From JAJPJX01 sp964568355 (GTDB lineage: Bacteria > Acidobacteriota > Terriglobia > Bryobacterales > Bryobacteraceae): a DNA stretch of 6,986 bases. Location of the stretch: assembly GCA_964568355.1 (NCBI GenBank), contig CAZMRK010000307.1, positions 1-6,986 on the forward strand. The letters run 5' to 3'. A model generated the notes under the pieces. That model made no database searches. It had not been told where the DNA came from and saw only the letters and a list, made by a program, of their open reading frames with translations. Below, piece after piece: positions 1-6,250 of this stretch. Numbering within the stretch: position 1 is the first letter of the stretch; each line of letters begins with the position of its first letter. The position numbers were made by a program, and so were the translations under genes.

Positions 1-3000
1 GAAGCCGGCATTGTAGTTGGAGTAGCCTTGGTTCGTATAGAAGAAGAAGGTACCTGTCTGATACGCGGCTGGAGTTGCCGCTCCGAACACGAACGAGGGC
101 TGAATGCCGTTCCAGAGATTGTAAACAGACCGCGTCAGGAACGAGCCGCTGTACTGGGCGGCTACACCCGCCGTACAGTTCGTCGTGCAGAGAGAGCTTC
201 CCGCCAGCGCGCTTTCAAAAAAGGGCTGAGGGGTCGGCGCGTTCCCGGCGCGCAGTTGCGCGGCTACGTTATCAAAAGCCTGCGCAAAGCTCTGGCCTCC
301 GTAAACCATGAAGAACGGCGCCTGGTTCAAATCGATCGGCGAATACAGGCCGCTTGCGTGCCGCCCCACGTAACCGATCTCCAGGAGCGAGTTCCCCGGC
401 ATTGCGCGTTGCACGGTGAAGTTCCAGGAGTGGTTGGGCGAGGGCTTATAAGTAGGATCGATGTTATACACCGAATTGGCGTAAGGCTGATTGGCGCTGG
501 CGATATTGGACGTTCCCGGGATAAAGGGCACCGAAATCCCCGAGAGTGCCGGAATCGGCACGGCGCTGCCGTCCACCCCGATCCGAAAAGCGGTGGAAGG
601 ATCCGTGCTGGAAGGTCCCAGGCACGCTCCCGAACGCGACGGCCCCATGCACACCTGGCTCTGACCGTAGCCCAGGCCCTGTAGCGGATCGATCGCTTTC
701 TGCACGCCATTCAAGCGGTCGTACAGCCGGGCATAGCCGCCGCGAAAGACGGTCTTCCCATCCCCAAACACCCGGTGCAGCCATCCGCCGGTAAACTTCG
801 GACTCCAGGCGGCACTGAGACGGGGAGCAAAATTGTCCCACACCGGGTCATAGGGATAGGTTCGGCCCGAATACTGGATAGGCTCGAAACCGATCACCGG
901 GTTGTACACCTGGCCCTTGAGTGCCATCTGTTGCCGGGTCTGCATATAGGCCACCGGGTCCAAAATTTGGCCGCTCTCCGACACCGCGATGATCTGCTTT
1001 CCTTGCGCTTCGTGAGGCGGCATATCGAGCGTCCAGTTCACCCCATACGTGAACGTCAGCGTGGGACGCACATGCCACGAATCGGTGGCGTACAGGCTGT
1101 AAGTCGTGTACGTCACATTGTTGGAAAGTACCGTACCGGGAGCGTACGGAGTCAGGTCGGGCCCCCGGGTCATGAATTGCGTTCCTGAGTCCACGAGCCC
1201 CAGCGCTTGCGCGTATAAGCTGTTCCAGCTACCTACCATGTTGGACGGCAGGCAGTTCGTGGTCAGGCTCGCGCTACAGATGCGCGGCTGATAGTTACTC
1301 GAGATGCTTACCCCGGTTAGCTGGGCGATGTTGTAGATCGGCTGCGTGAGCGTGACATTGCCATCGTTCCTCCAGAACAACACACCCGATCGTTCCAGCG
1401 TGCCCCCGAATCGCAGCATGTGTGTTCCCTTCAGCCACGAGAGGTTCTCACGGAAGCCGTGCCCGTGATCGTTCCAGGCGCGGTGGCGGGCGGCATACGT
1501 ATTCAGGCCGACCGGGACCATCAGGTTGCCTCCCAACGCTCCGGAAGTTCCTGAGACCTGCGGCAGCGCGCCCGCTGTTACCCACTGCCACCAGTCGCGC
1601 ATATAACTGTAGTTAAATTCGTTGGTGAGGTTGGGTGAGAGCGTGCCGGTCAGGCCCAGCACCAGGTAGCGCGGCTCTCGCGGCCGGCGAGCTGCCGGAG
1701 CCGGCTGTCCCAGCTTGTTGCCCTCCACCAGGCCGCCGACGTCGACTTGGGCCGTGTTGGTAGGAAGTTCGCTGAAGTAGCGATAGGAGCTCATCAACTG
1801 CCACTTGGGTCCAAACGAGTGATCCAGGCGGATCACACCAAAATCGCTGCGCGTCGGAACTACGATGCCGGCCGTGAAACCGGTCGTATTCAACTGGTCG
1901 CCTCCCAGGGGATTGTTCCCGACAGGCAGATACTTGCTCCAGAGGCTGTTGATCAGCGGGTTTATGCCAATGCCCCGGGGATCGCAGGCCGCATTTCCCG
2001 CAGTGCCGCACACCGCGGCTGTTGCCAGGTTGTAAGAAACAATGTTGCCGGCGGCATCGCGAAACCGCAGAATGCCCTGCCGCAGCGTGTCGGTCGGAAC
2101 GGTAGCGCCTGCCGAACCGGCGGCCGCTTGCCGCCGTCCTTCATAGTTCAGATAGAAATAGGTGCGGAACTTTTCCGGCAGCTTCGGAAGGTAGCCTCCC
2201 AGGCTGGCGCCGAACCGGTTGTCCCGCCCCACCGGCTTGGGACTCCCGATGCGGTTCAGACCCCAACTATTGGCGTTAAGCGCGCTGTTCTGCAAAAACT
2301 CATACAGCGACCCATGAAACGTGTTGGAGCCTCGCTTGGTCACCAACAGAATCTGCCCGCCGGCGGATCCCGTAAAGCTGGCGGTTGGATTCGTTGTGGC
2401 CGTGCGGAATTCCTGAATGCTTTCTACCGGCGTGGGCATCGATCCTTCCTGCAGCCCACCGACGGCGAGGTAGTCCGTGTTTCCCGATGTGCCGTTGCTG
2501 ATATCTCCTCCATCCAGCATGAAGAAGTTCTGGTCGGCTCGTGCTCCCGACACTTGGCCGCCCAATTGTGTGCCACCGGTCTGCGGCATGGCAGTCGCCT
2601 GGAGCGTTAACAGGTTCGTTACGTTGCGCTGCTGGCTGGGCAGCCATAGCAGCATGTCTCCACCTACCGCGCTGCCCACCGTGGAATCCATCGTCTGCAA
2701 TTCCACAGCAGGCGTTGCCGTCACTTCGACCGCCTCTCGTGTTTCTCCCACTTCCAACTGCAATTGGATGCTGTAAGACTTGCTGACTTCCACTACCACT
2801 GAGGGCATTTGCGCCACTTTGAAACCGGTAGCGGTCGCCCTCACGGTATACGTGCCCGGAGAGACGCCTACAAACAGGTAGCGGCCGGCATCATTAGTCG
2901 TCACCGTGCGCACCACTTGCGTGGCAGCGTCCTCCAGTTCTACTTTGGCCCCCGGCACCACTGCACCCGTCGGATCGGAAACGACTCCGAGGATCGTACC

Positions 3001-3084
3001 CGTGCTGGCCGTTTGCGCCATTGCCAGACCTGTCAGGAAAAAGGCGATCGCTATGCCTGGCAACGCGCGAAGAAGTGTCCGCAT
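1..3084 (-). CDS. Oar-like TonB-dependent outer-membrane receptor, 3' end cut by window
   Basis: Outer-membrane beta-barrel receptor of the Oar/CarbopepD_reg type, expected to import a large ligand (often oligosaccharide or peptide) using TonB energy. The frame is open for 1028 codons to base 1 with no stop. Residues 1-23 form a signal peptide (basic start, hydrophobic core, AMA before QT). Residues about 27-112 match a carboxypeptidase-regulatory-like beta-sandwich (GVVSDPTGAVVPGAKV, then NDAGRYLFVGVSPGTYTV). A weak TonB-box-like EAVEVTA follows at 117-123. The plug spans about 130-260, with SGARADQNFFMLDG at 179-192 and GGQILLVTKRGSNTFHGSLY at 242-261. The rest is barrel, rich in aromatic/polar strands such as LLEIGYVGRH. 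All eight cysteines fall in four close pairs. The ATG is fixed by an in-frame TAA four codons upstream and a strong Shine-Dalgarno. Relatives I recall are about 1100-1250 residues, so the last barrel strands are probably missing. The ligand cannot be read from the sequence. Confidence 0.93.
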   Translation of the reverse strand, partial: MRTLLRALPGIAIAFFLTGLAMAQTASTGTILGVVSDPTGAVVPGAKVELEDAATQVVRTVTTNDAGRYLFVGVSPGTYTVRATATGFKVAQMPSVVVEVSKSYSIQLQLEVGETREAVEVTATPAVELQTMDSTVGSAVGGDMLLWLPSQQRNVTNLLTLQATAMPQTGGTQLGGQVSGARADQNFFMLDGGDISNGTSGNTDYLAVGGLQEGSMPTPVESIQEFRTATTNPTASFTGSAGGQILLVTKRGSNTFHGSLYEFLQNSALNANSWGLNRIGSPKPVGRDNRFGASLGGYLPKLPEKFRTYFYLNYEGRRQAAAGSAGATVPTDTLRQGILRFRDAAGNIVSYNLATAAVCGTAGNAACDPRGIGINPLINSLWSKYLPVGNNPLGGDQLNTTGFTAGIVVPTRSDFGVIRLDHSFGPKWQLMSSYRYFSELPTNTAQVDVGGLVEGNKLGQPAPAARRPREPRYLVLGLTGTLSPNLTNEFNYSYMRDWWQWVTAGALPQVSGTSGALGGNLMVPVGLNTYAARHRAWNDHGHGFRENLSWLKGTHMLRFGGTLERSGVLFWRNDGNVTLTQPIYNIAQLTGVSISSNYQPRICSASLTTNCLPSNMVGSWNSLYAQALGLVDSGTQFMTRGPDLTPYAPGTVLSNNVTYTTYSLYATDSWHVRPTLTFTYGVNWTLDMPPHEAQGKQIIAVSESGQILDPVAYMQTRQQMALKGQVYNPVIGFEPIQYSGRTYPYDPVWDNFAPRLSAAWSPKFTGGWLHRVFGDGKTVFRGGYARLYDRLNGVQKAIDPLQGLGYGQSQVCMGPSRSGACLGPSSTDPSTAFRIGVDGSAVPIPALSGISVPFIPGTSNIASANQPYANSVYNIDPTYKPSPNHSWNFTVQRAMPGNSLLEIGYVGRHASGLYSPIDLNQAPFFMVYGGQSFAQAFDNVAAQLRAGNAPTPQPFFESALAGSSLCTTNCTAGVAAQYSGSFLTRSVYNLWNGIQPSFVFGAATPAAYQTGTFFFYTNQGYSNYNAGF

Positions 3085-3088
3085 TTTG

Positions 3089-3096
3089 CCTCCTTA
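3089..3096 (-). promoter_or_regulatory. Strong ribosome binding site of the TonB receptor
   Basis: TAAGGAGG on the minus strand, four bases before the ATG at 3084. It is nearly a full anti-SD complement, and its TAA is an in-frame stop, so no longer start is possible. It is the only clear Shine-Dalgarno in the window, which suggests high translation of the receptor. Confidence 0.85.
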
Positions 3097-3174
3097 GCGA
3101 GGACAATTTTTTGCTTTGACTGGTTGAAGCAGCGACGCGCTTATCGCTGGAACATGCTTCGTTGGATTTGGCGC

Positions 3175-3196
3175 TCGCCGCCATGGGAAGCGGCGA
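3175..3196 (-). other. Stem-loop in the TonB receptor leader
   Basis: TCGCCGC and GCGGCGA pair perfectly over 7 bp around an 8-nt loop, about 90 nt before the start codon. It lacks a T run, so it is not an intrinsic terminator. TGGCG and CGCCA, just downstream on the minus strand, could form a competing 5-bp hairpin that uses part of the same sequence. A role in mRNA stability or in alternative leader folds is possible, but GC-rich DNA yields such stems by chance. Confidence 0.4.
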
Positions 3197-3343
3197 ATCG
3201 AACGGGCTGGCGTGCGCAACCCCACCGTAAAAGCGCCCGGCGGGCAGCGTCCTGGTGAAGGGTGCGGCGCTCGAAAATGACGGCTATCTTCGTTTGTCCG
3301 GTCATGATCGCAGACACCTCACACCCTGATTTTTTTCGGCTTT

Positions 3344-3372
3344 AGTGTACTCCGCACAGCGGCTTCAGTCAA
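3344..3372 (-). promoter_or_regulatory. Sigma70-type promoter for the TonB receptor
   Basis: On the minus strand a -35 box TTGACT (3372-3367) is followed after exactly 17 bp by a -10 box TACACT (3349-3344). Each differs little from TTGACA and TATAAT, and the spacing is optimal. The predicted transcription start is near 3337, about 250 nt before the receptor ATG. It sits some 60 bp past the hydrolase stop, which suits independent transcription of the receptor. This is inferred from sequence only. Confidence 0.65.
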
Positions 3373-3430
3373 TCAGGAATTCAGACCTCGGACACTGAAA
3401 TCCGAACTCCCAGCCTGGCTCGCCGGTACC

Positions 3431-5293
3431 CTACTGCCAGTTCCCGCTAAACAGCCCCGCCGTAGCCACCGCGCCGTCCGGTATGGCCAGGACGGCATAG
3501 TCGCCGAGGCGCGGAAATAGTAGGGCGTTGGTCCCTTCCAGGTCCTTCCGGTGAAACGTGTGTCCGCTGTTGATCACCACGTAGCGCCGCGGATTGAGCG
3601 GATTCGGATAGATCAGCACCGGCAGATGGTCCGCCGCGCCGTACTTCTTGCCCGCCAGTTCGATTCCATCGCGCGTCCAGCGCAGAGGCAGCTTGCCGAT
3701 GACTCGCGCGATCAGCCGGTTACTCCCCGGATCGCCGAACAGAATCAGGTTGTGCTCCGCAATATCCGCATCGGTTACAGAACCGTCGTCCTTTACCGGC
3801 ACATCTGCCCGGAAAAATTTCGCGAACTCTTTCTGAAACCGGTCCAGCGCGCCCAACGCGTACTCGTTCACCGCCGCGTGATACGGCGTTCCGCTCGGAC
3901 GCACGCACAGGAACGGCTCCAGAAAAGCATCGTCGATCGGACCCTGCAGGCCATGCACCTTGTGCAGCTTCTGGCTTCCCGCCGTGCGCCACTTGCCGTC
4001 CCGTCGCTCGAACGTGCCCCCATGGTGGAACTCCTGGCCATCCAGACGGAGCTTCCCTGCTCCGCTCACCGTCAGCCGCGCCACATTCTGCGTTTTCGCC
4101 TCGGTCACACCAGCGTGCCGTTCCGCATCCACCAGCACCTTGTGGTATTGCTGCTCCAGTTCGTCGACCGTGATCCAGAAACACCGGTTATAACGCTCCG
4201 TATAGGTGACGAAACGAATCTTCTCCGGGTCTTGCACACCCCTCGCCGCAGCGTCGGCCAGGAATGCTTCCGAGATCTTCTTGCTCTCCGGATGAAAACG
4301 ATGCGGCGTCTGCGGTCCCACCAGAAACAGCGCGCGCATCGCGGTGGTTCGCCAATTCAACCCGTCCGGGGTGAACGGGTACCCGGCTTCCATCAGAGCC
4401 TGGCGAATGCTCGCCGAGGCTGCCAGTTGCGGATCGATCTCGCCGCCATAGCCCACCACCGCCAGGTTCACCGCATTGAGCGAGTAATCGAGCGCGTCAT
4501 AAATGGAAAGCGGCAGATCCTGGTAGGGCGGCAGATCCGGCTGCTTGGCATACTTGCGCGTCTCTACGAAACCGGCGCCCGCTTCCATCCCGGCCCAGCG
4601 GTCCGGATAATGCAGCCCGATGTGCCAGGTTCCCGCGCCGCCCATCGAAAAGCCCCGCAGCACGATGCGCTTCGGATCCACGCGATAGCGTTTCTGGACC
4701 GACTCCAGCGCCTCGAAGACATCCGTCTCGCCGGACCACCGGTAGGCGTTATTGGTGCGCCCGAAAACCTCCACTTGCAGGTAGTCCACACCCGCCGGAA
4801 TCGGCACTGTGCTGTCGTGCGCCGCCAGGAAACTCACTTCGTTGAGCGTGCTGCCTCGTCCGTGCAGCACCACGTCCAGCCGTACCGGCTTCGACCCGTC
4901 GTAGGATTCCGGCACAATCATGCCGTACGGCTGCAAACTGCCGTCCACTCGCGACCGGTAGGCCCGCACTAGCCGCCCTTTCTGCTGCGCCCAGGGCGAC
5001 GCGCCCCGCTCCAGCGCTTTGGCCCGTTCAATGCCTCGGTCGAGCGCGGCCAATGTGTTAGCGACGTATGCCTGGGTAAAAAATTCCTCGGGATAGCGCA
5101 GAATCCACTGGGCGGCTTTGGCATAGACCGCCACATCGGCCGCCAGATCGTCCGGCGCGGAGAGTTTCTGGATCCGGGCCTCTAGTTCCTGAAGCCGCGC
5201 TCGGATCTGGGCCGTTTCGGCCGCGGTGGGCTGGTAAGGGGCGGCCGCGAAACACCACGCGGCCGAGAACAGCAAAACAATGCAAGCTCTCAT
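3431..5293 (-). CDS. Secreted alpha/beta hydrolase, prolyl-oligopeptidase/esterase type
   Basis: A 620-residue exported serine hydrolase whose substrate is probably an ester or peptide. Residues 1-17 form a signal peptide (MRACIVLLFSAAWCFAA); Cys14 is not in a good lipobox, so a soluble periplasmic enzyme is more likely than a lipoprotein. Residues about 25-115 are helical and charged. The hydrolase core follows: YGMIVPESY (123-131), an oxyanion-hole-like VVLHGRG (141-147), RIVLRGFSMGGAGTWH (209-224) with nucleophile Ser216 in GFSMGG, a likely acid at Asp287 in GYGGEIDP, and a likely histidine at His331 in PQTPHRFHP. Residues about 355-620 form a second part, including RYNRCFWITVDEL and EHNLILFGDPGSNRLIARV, whose function I do not know. 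The gene starts 14 bp after the PIG-L gene, so they are probably cotranscribed. Only a weak GAG precedes the ATG, so translation may depend on coupling. Serine-hydrolase identity is firm; peptidase versus esterase is open. Confidence 0.88.
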   Translation of the reverse strand: MRACIVLLFSAAWCFAAAPYQPTAAETAQIRARLQELEARIQKLSAPDDLAADVAVYAKAAQWILRYPEEFFTQAYVANTLAALDRGIERAKALERGASPWAQQKGRLVRAYRSRVDGSLQPYGMIVPESYDGSKPVRLDVVLHGRGSTLNEVSFLAAHDSTVPIPAGVDYLQVEVFGRTNNAYRWSGETDVFEALESVQKRYRVDPKRIVLRGFSMGGAGTWHIGLHYPDRWAGMEAGAGFVETRKYAKQPDLPPYQDLPLSIYDALDYSLNAVNLAVVGYGGEIDPQLAASASIRQALMEAGYPFTPDGLNWRTTAMRALFLVGPQTPHRFHPESKKISEAFLADAAARGVQDPEKIRFVTYTERYNRCFWITVDELEQQYHKVLVDAERHAGVTEAKTQNVARLTVSGAGKLRLDGQEFHHGGTFERRDGKWRTAGSQKLHKVHGLQGPIDDAFLEPFLCVRPSGTPYHAAVNEYALGALDRFQKEFAKFFRADVPVKDDGSVTDADIAEHNLILFGDPGSNRLIARVIGKLPLRWTRDGIELAGKKYGAADHLPVLIYPNPLNPRRYVVINSGHTFHRKDLEGTNALLFPRLGDYAVLAIPDGAVATAGLFSGNWQ

Positions 5294-5307
5294 GAAATCT
5301 CGGAAGA

Positions 5308-6171
5308 CTATTTCATCATAGGAAACAGGCGCCGCAAACCTTGCTCGTCCGGCTGAGCTCCGTACTCGCAGAGTTCAAAGGCTTCCACGTGGTGGATGCG
5401 CGCCGCGCGATCGGCGCCGTACCACTTCTCCAAAGCCTTCCGGATCGCCGGAGAGATCGGAGGAGTGCGGGCGTTGGCCAGCCACTTCTTGCGTGCCACA
5501 ACGTCCTTGGGGACCTCCTCCAGCTTGTGGTCCACCCACGGCAGCCACTCATAGACCTGGGAAACATGGGAGTCGAGCGCGTCCACCTTCTTGTTCCAGA
5601 CGTCGTCGATGTCAATCGTCACGTCCGGCCGGAACGGCGCCGGCTTCTGGAAATGATCTTCGTAGTAGAAAAACGTCGGATTGTCGTGCAGCGCCGGCGT
5701 GTCCGGACAGATATTCGGCACCACCACCAGGTAAGCTGCGTCCTGCACGAGAACTCCCGTATAACGGTGGTCCGGGTGGTAATCGTTCGGGCGTGGCGCC
5801 AGCACGATGTCGGCCTTCCACTGCCGGATGCGCCGGATGATCTGCTCTCGCACCTCCACCGTCGGCAGTAACTGCCCGTCATGGTTGTCCAGCACTTCGT
5901 AGGTAATCCCTAACCGGCGCCCGGATTCTTCCGCTTCCTTGCGGCGGCGCATGGCTAACATGCCCCCGCCTTCCGCCTGGTGCCCGGCATCGCCGTTAGT
6001 CACCGAGACGAACTTGACGTGATGGCCCAGGGCCGCGAATTTGGCGGCCGTACCTGCCGCCCGAATGTCGCAATCGTCTGGATGCGCGCCAAAAGCAATC
6101 ACGCGCAGCTTACCGTCCTGAGCCGTCAATATGGTTGCCCCCATCGTAACTAGGAATAAAAACCGCAACAT
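5308..6171 (-). CDS. Exported PIG-L (LmbE-like) family zinc N-deacetylase
   Basis: A 287-residue member of the PIG-L/LmbE fold, the family of MshB, BshB and GlcNAc-PI de-N-acetylase, which remove acetyl from N-acetylglucosaminyl groups. The AHPDD motif is at residues 29-33 and HPDH at 132-135. By analogy with MshB, His30, Asp33 and His135 should bind zinc and Asp32 act as general base, so the site looks intact. A Rossmann-like strand KLRVIAFGAHPDD opens the domain and VTNGDAGHQ (57-65) is typical. Unlike the cytoplasmic thiol-pathway enzymes it has an N-terminal signal (MLRFLFLVTMGATILTA, then QDG), so it probably acts in the periplasm. An in-frame TGA upstream leaves no earlier ATG, GTG or TTG, which makes ATG 6171 the first start; it has no Shine-Dalgarno and a -10 box lies just upstream. 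The hydrolase gene follows after 14 bp. The family is clear; the substrate is unknown, and bacillithiol or mycothiol synthesis is unlikely given the export signal. Confidence 0.9.
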   Translation of the reverse strand: MLRFLFLVTMGATILTAQDGKLRVIAFGAHPDDCDIRAAGTAAKFAALGHHVKFVSVTNGDAGHQAEGGGMLAMRRRKEAEESGRRLGITYEVLDNHDGQLLPTVEVREQIIRRIRQWKADIVLAPRPNDYHPDHRYTGVLVQDAAYLVVVPNICPDTPALHDNPTFFYYEDHFQKPAPFRPDVTIDIDDVWNKKVDALDSHVSQVYEWLPWVDHKLEEVPKDVVARKKWLANARTPPISPAIRKALEKWYGADRAARIHHVEAFELCEYGAQPDEQGLRRLFPMMK

Positions 6172-6177
6172 GAGGGG

Positions 6178-6183
6178 ATTATA
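6178..6183 (-). promoter_or_regulatory. Consensus -10 box for a likely leaderless PIG-L transcript
   Basis: A perfect TATAAT on the minus strand ends 6 bases before the ATG at 6171. The expected transcription start, 6-7 bases past the box, falls on or next to that ATG. No Shine-Dalgarno is present; the bases between are CCCCTC. No good -35 box is visible at 16-18 bp and there is no extended TGn motif, so the promoter may need an activator, or the match may be chance. Confidence 0.45.
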
Positions 6184-6191
6184 GCGCGCAG

Positions 6192-6239
6192 AATGTAGGG
6201 CGGACTTTCAGCCTGCCGCAGGGCTTTAGCCCCGACATT
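6192..6239. repeat. REP-like palindromic element with two hairpins inside an outer stem
   Basis: A 48-bp structured element fills most of the 79-bp gap. Outer arms AATGT (6192-6196) and ACATT (6235-6239) are inverted repeats. Inside are an imperfect hairpin, GGCGGACT (6199-6206) with AGCCTGCC (6210-6217) around TTC, and a perfect one, GGGCT (6221-6225) with AGCCC (6228-6232) around TT. Together they fold as a small cloverleaf on either strand. Only one copy is in the window, so calling it a dispersed repeat is inference from its form and from my recollection of CTTTCAGCC / CTTTAGCCC motifs in Acidobacteriota intergenic DNA. It lies 11 bp past the membrane-protein stop and could end or protect that transcript. 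Confidence 0.5.
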
Positions 6240-6250
6240 GACTCAGGACT

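Larger units (their letters stand above)
3085..3430 (-). other. Intergenic region and long leader of the TonB receptor
   Basis: The 346-bp gap separates the hydrolase stop from the receptor start. It holds a sigma70-like promoter (3344-3372), then roughly 250 nt of untranslated leader, then the ribosome binding site. The leader has a perfect 7-bp stem (3175-3181 with 3190-3196, 8-nt loop) and a small GC hairpin (3235-3245) followed on the minus strand by TTTT (3232-3229). Just after the hydrolase stop, TCGGA/TCCGA arms (3388-3392, 3401-3405) overlap TTCAG/CTGAA arms (3380-3384, 3395-3399), so only one hairpin could form at a time. Neither has a following U tract, so I cannot call a terminator for the hydrolase transcript. 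I recognise no known riboswitch. A 54-codon ORF (3305-3141, minus) has no ribosome binding site and is not called. Confidence 0.6.

Noticed and set aside
28..684. 218-codon plus-strand open frame at the window start
   Set aside because: It is arginine-rich low-information sequence antisense to the receptor's C-terminal barrel, whose frame is continuous there.
1747..2610. 287-codon plus-strand open frame opposite the receptor gene
   Set aside because: It is antisense to the receptor barrel and plug, has no visible ribosome binding site or family motif, and its composition is that of a shadow frame.
3229..3245. Hairpin plus TTTT as an intrinsic terminator
   Set aside because: The stem has only 4 bp with a triloop and the T run is four bases, offset by two. 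It also lies inside the receptor leader, so at most it is a weak attenuator-like site.
3141..3305. 54-codon minus-strand ORF within the receptor leader
   Set aside because: No Shine-Dalgarno precedes it and its arginine-rich peptide matches nothing I know. A regulatory upstream ORF cannot be excluded, but nothing supports it.
3373..3430. Terminator for the hydrolase transcript
   Set aside because: Two short overlapping hairpins are present, but neither is GC-rich and neither is followed by a U tract.
3551..4972. 473-codon plus-strand open frame opposite the hydrolase gene
   Set aside because: It is antisense to a gene with clear catalytic motifs. Its translation is arginine/histidine-rich with no recognisable domain, and such frames are common opposite GC-rich genes.
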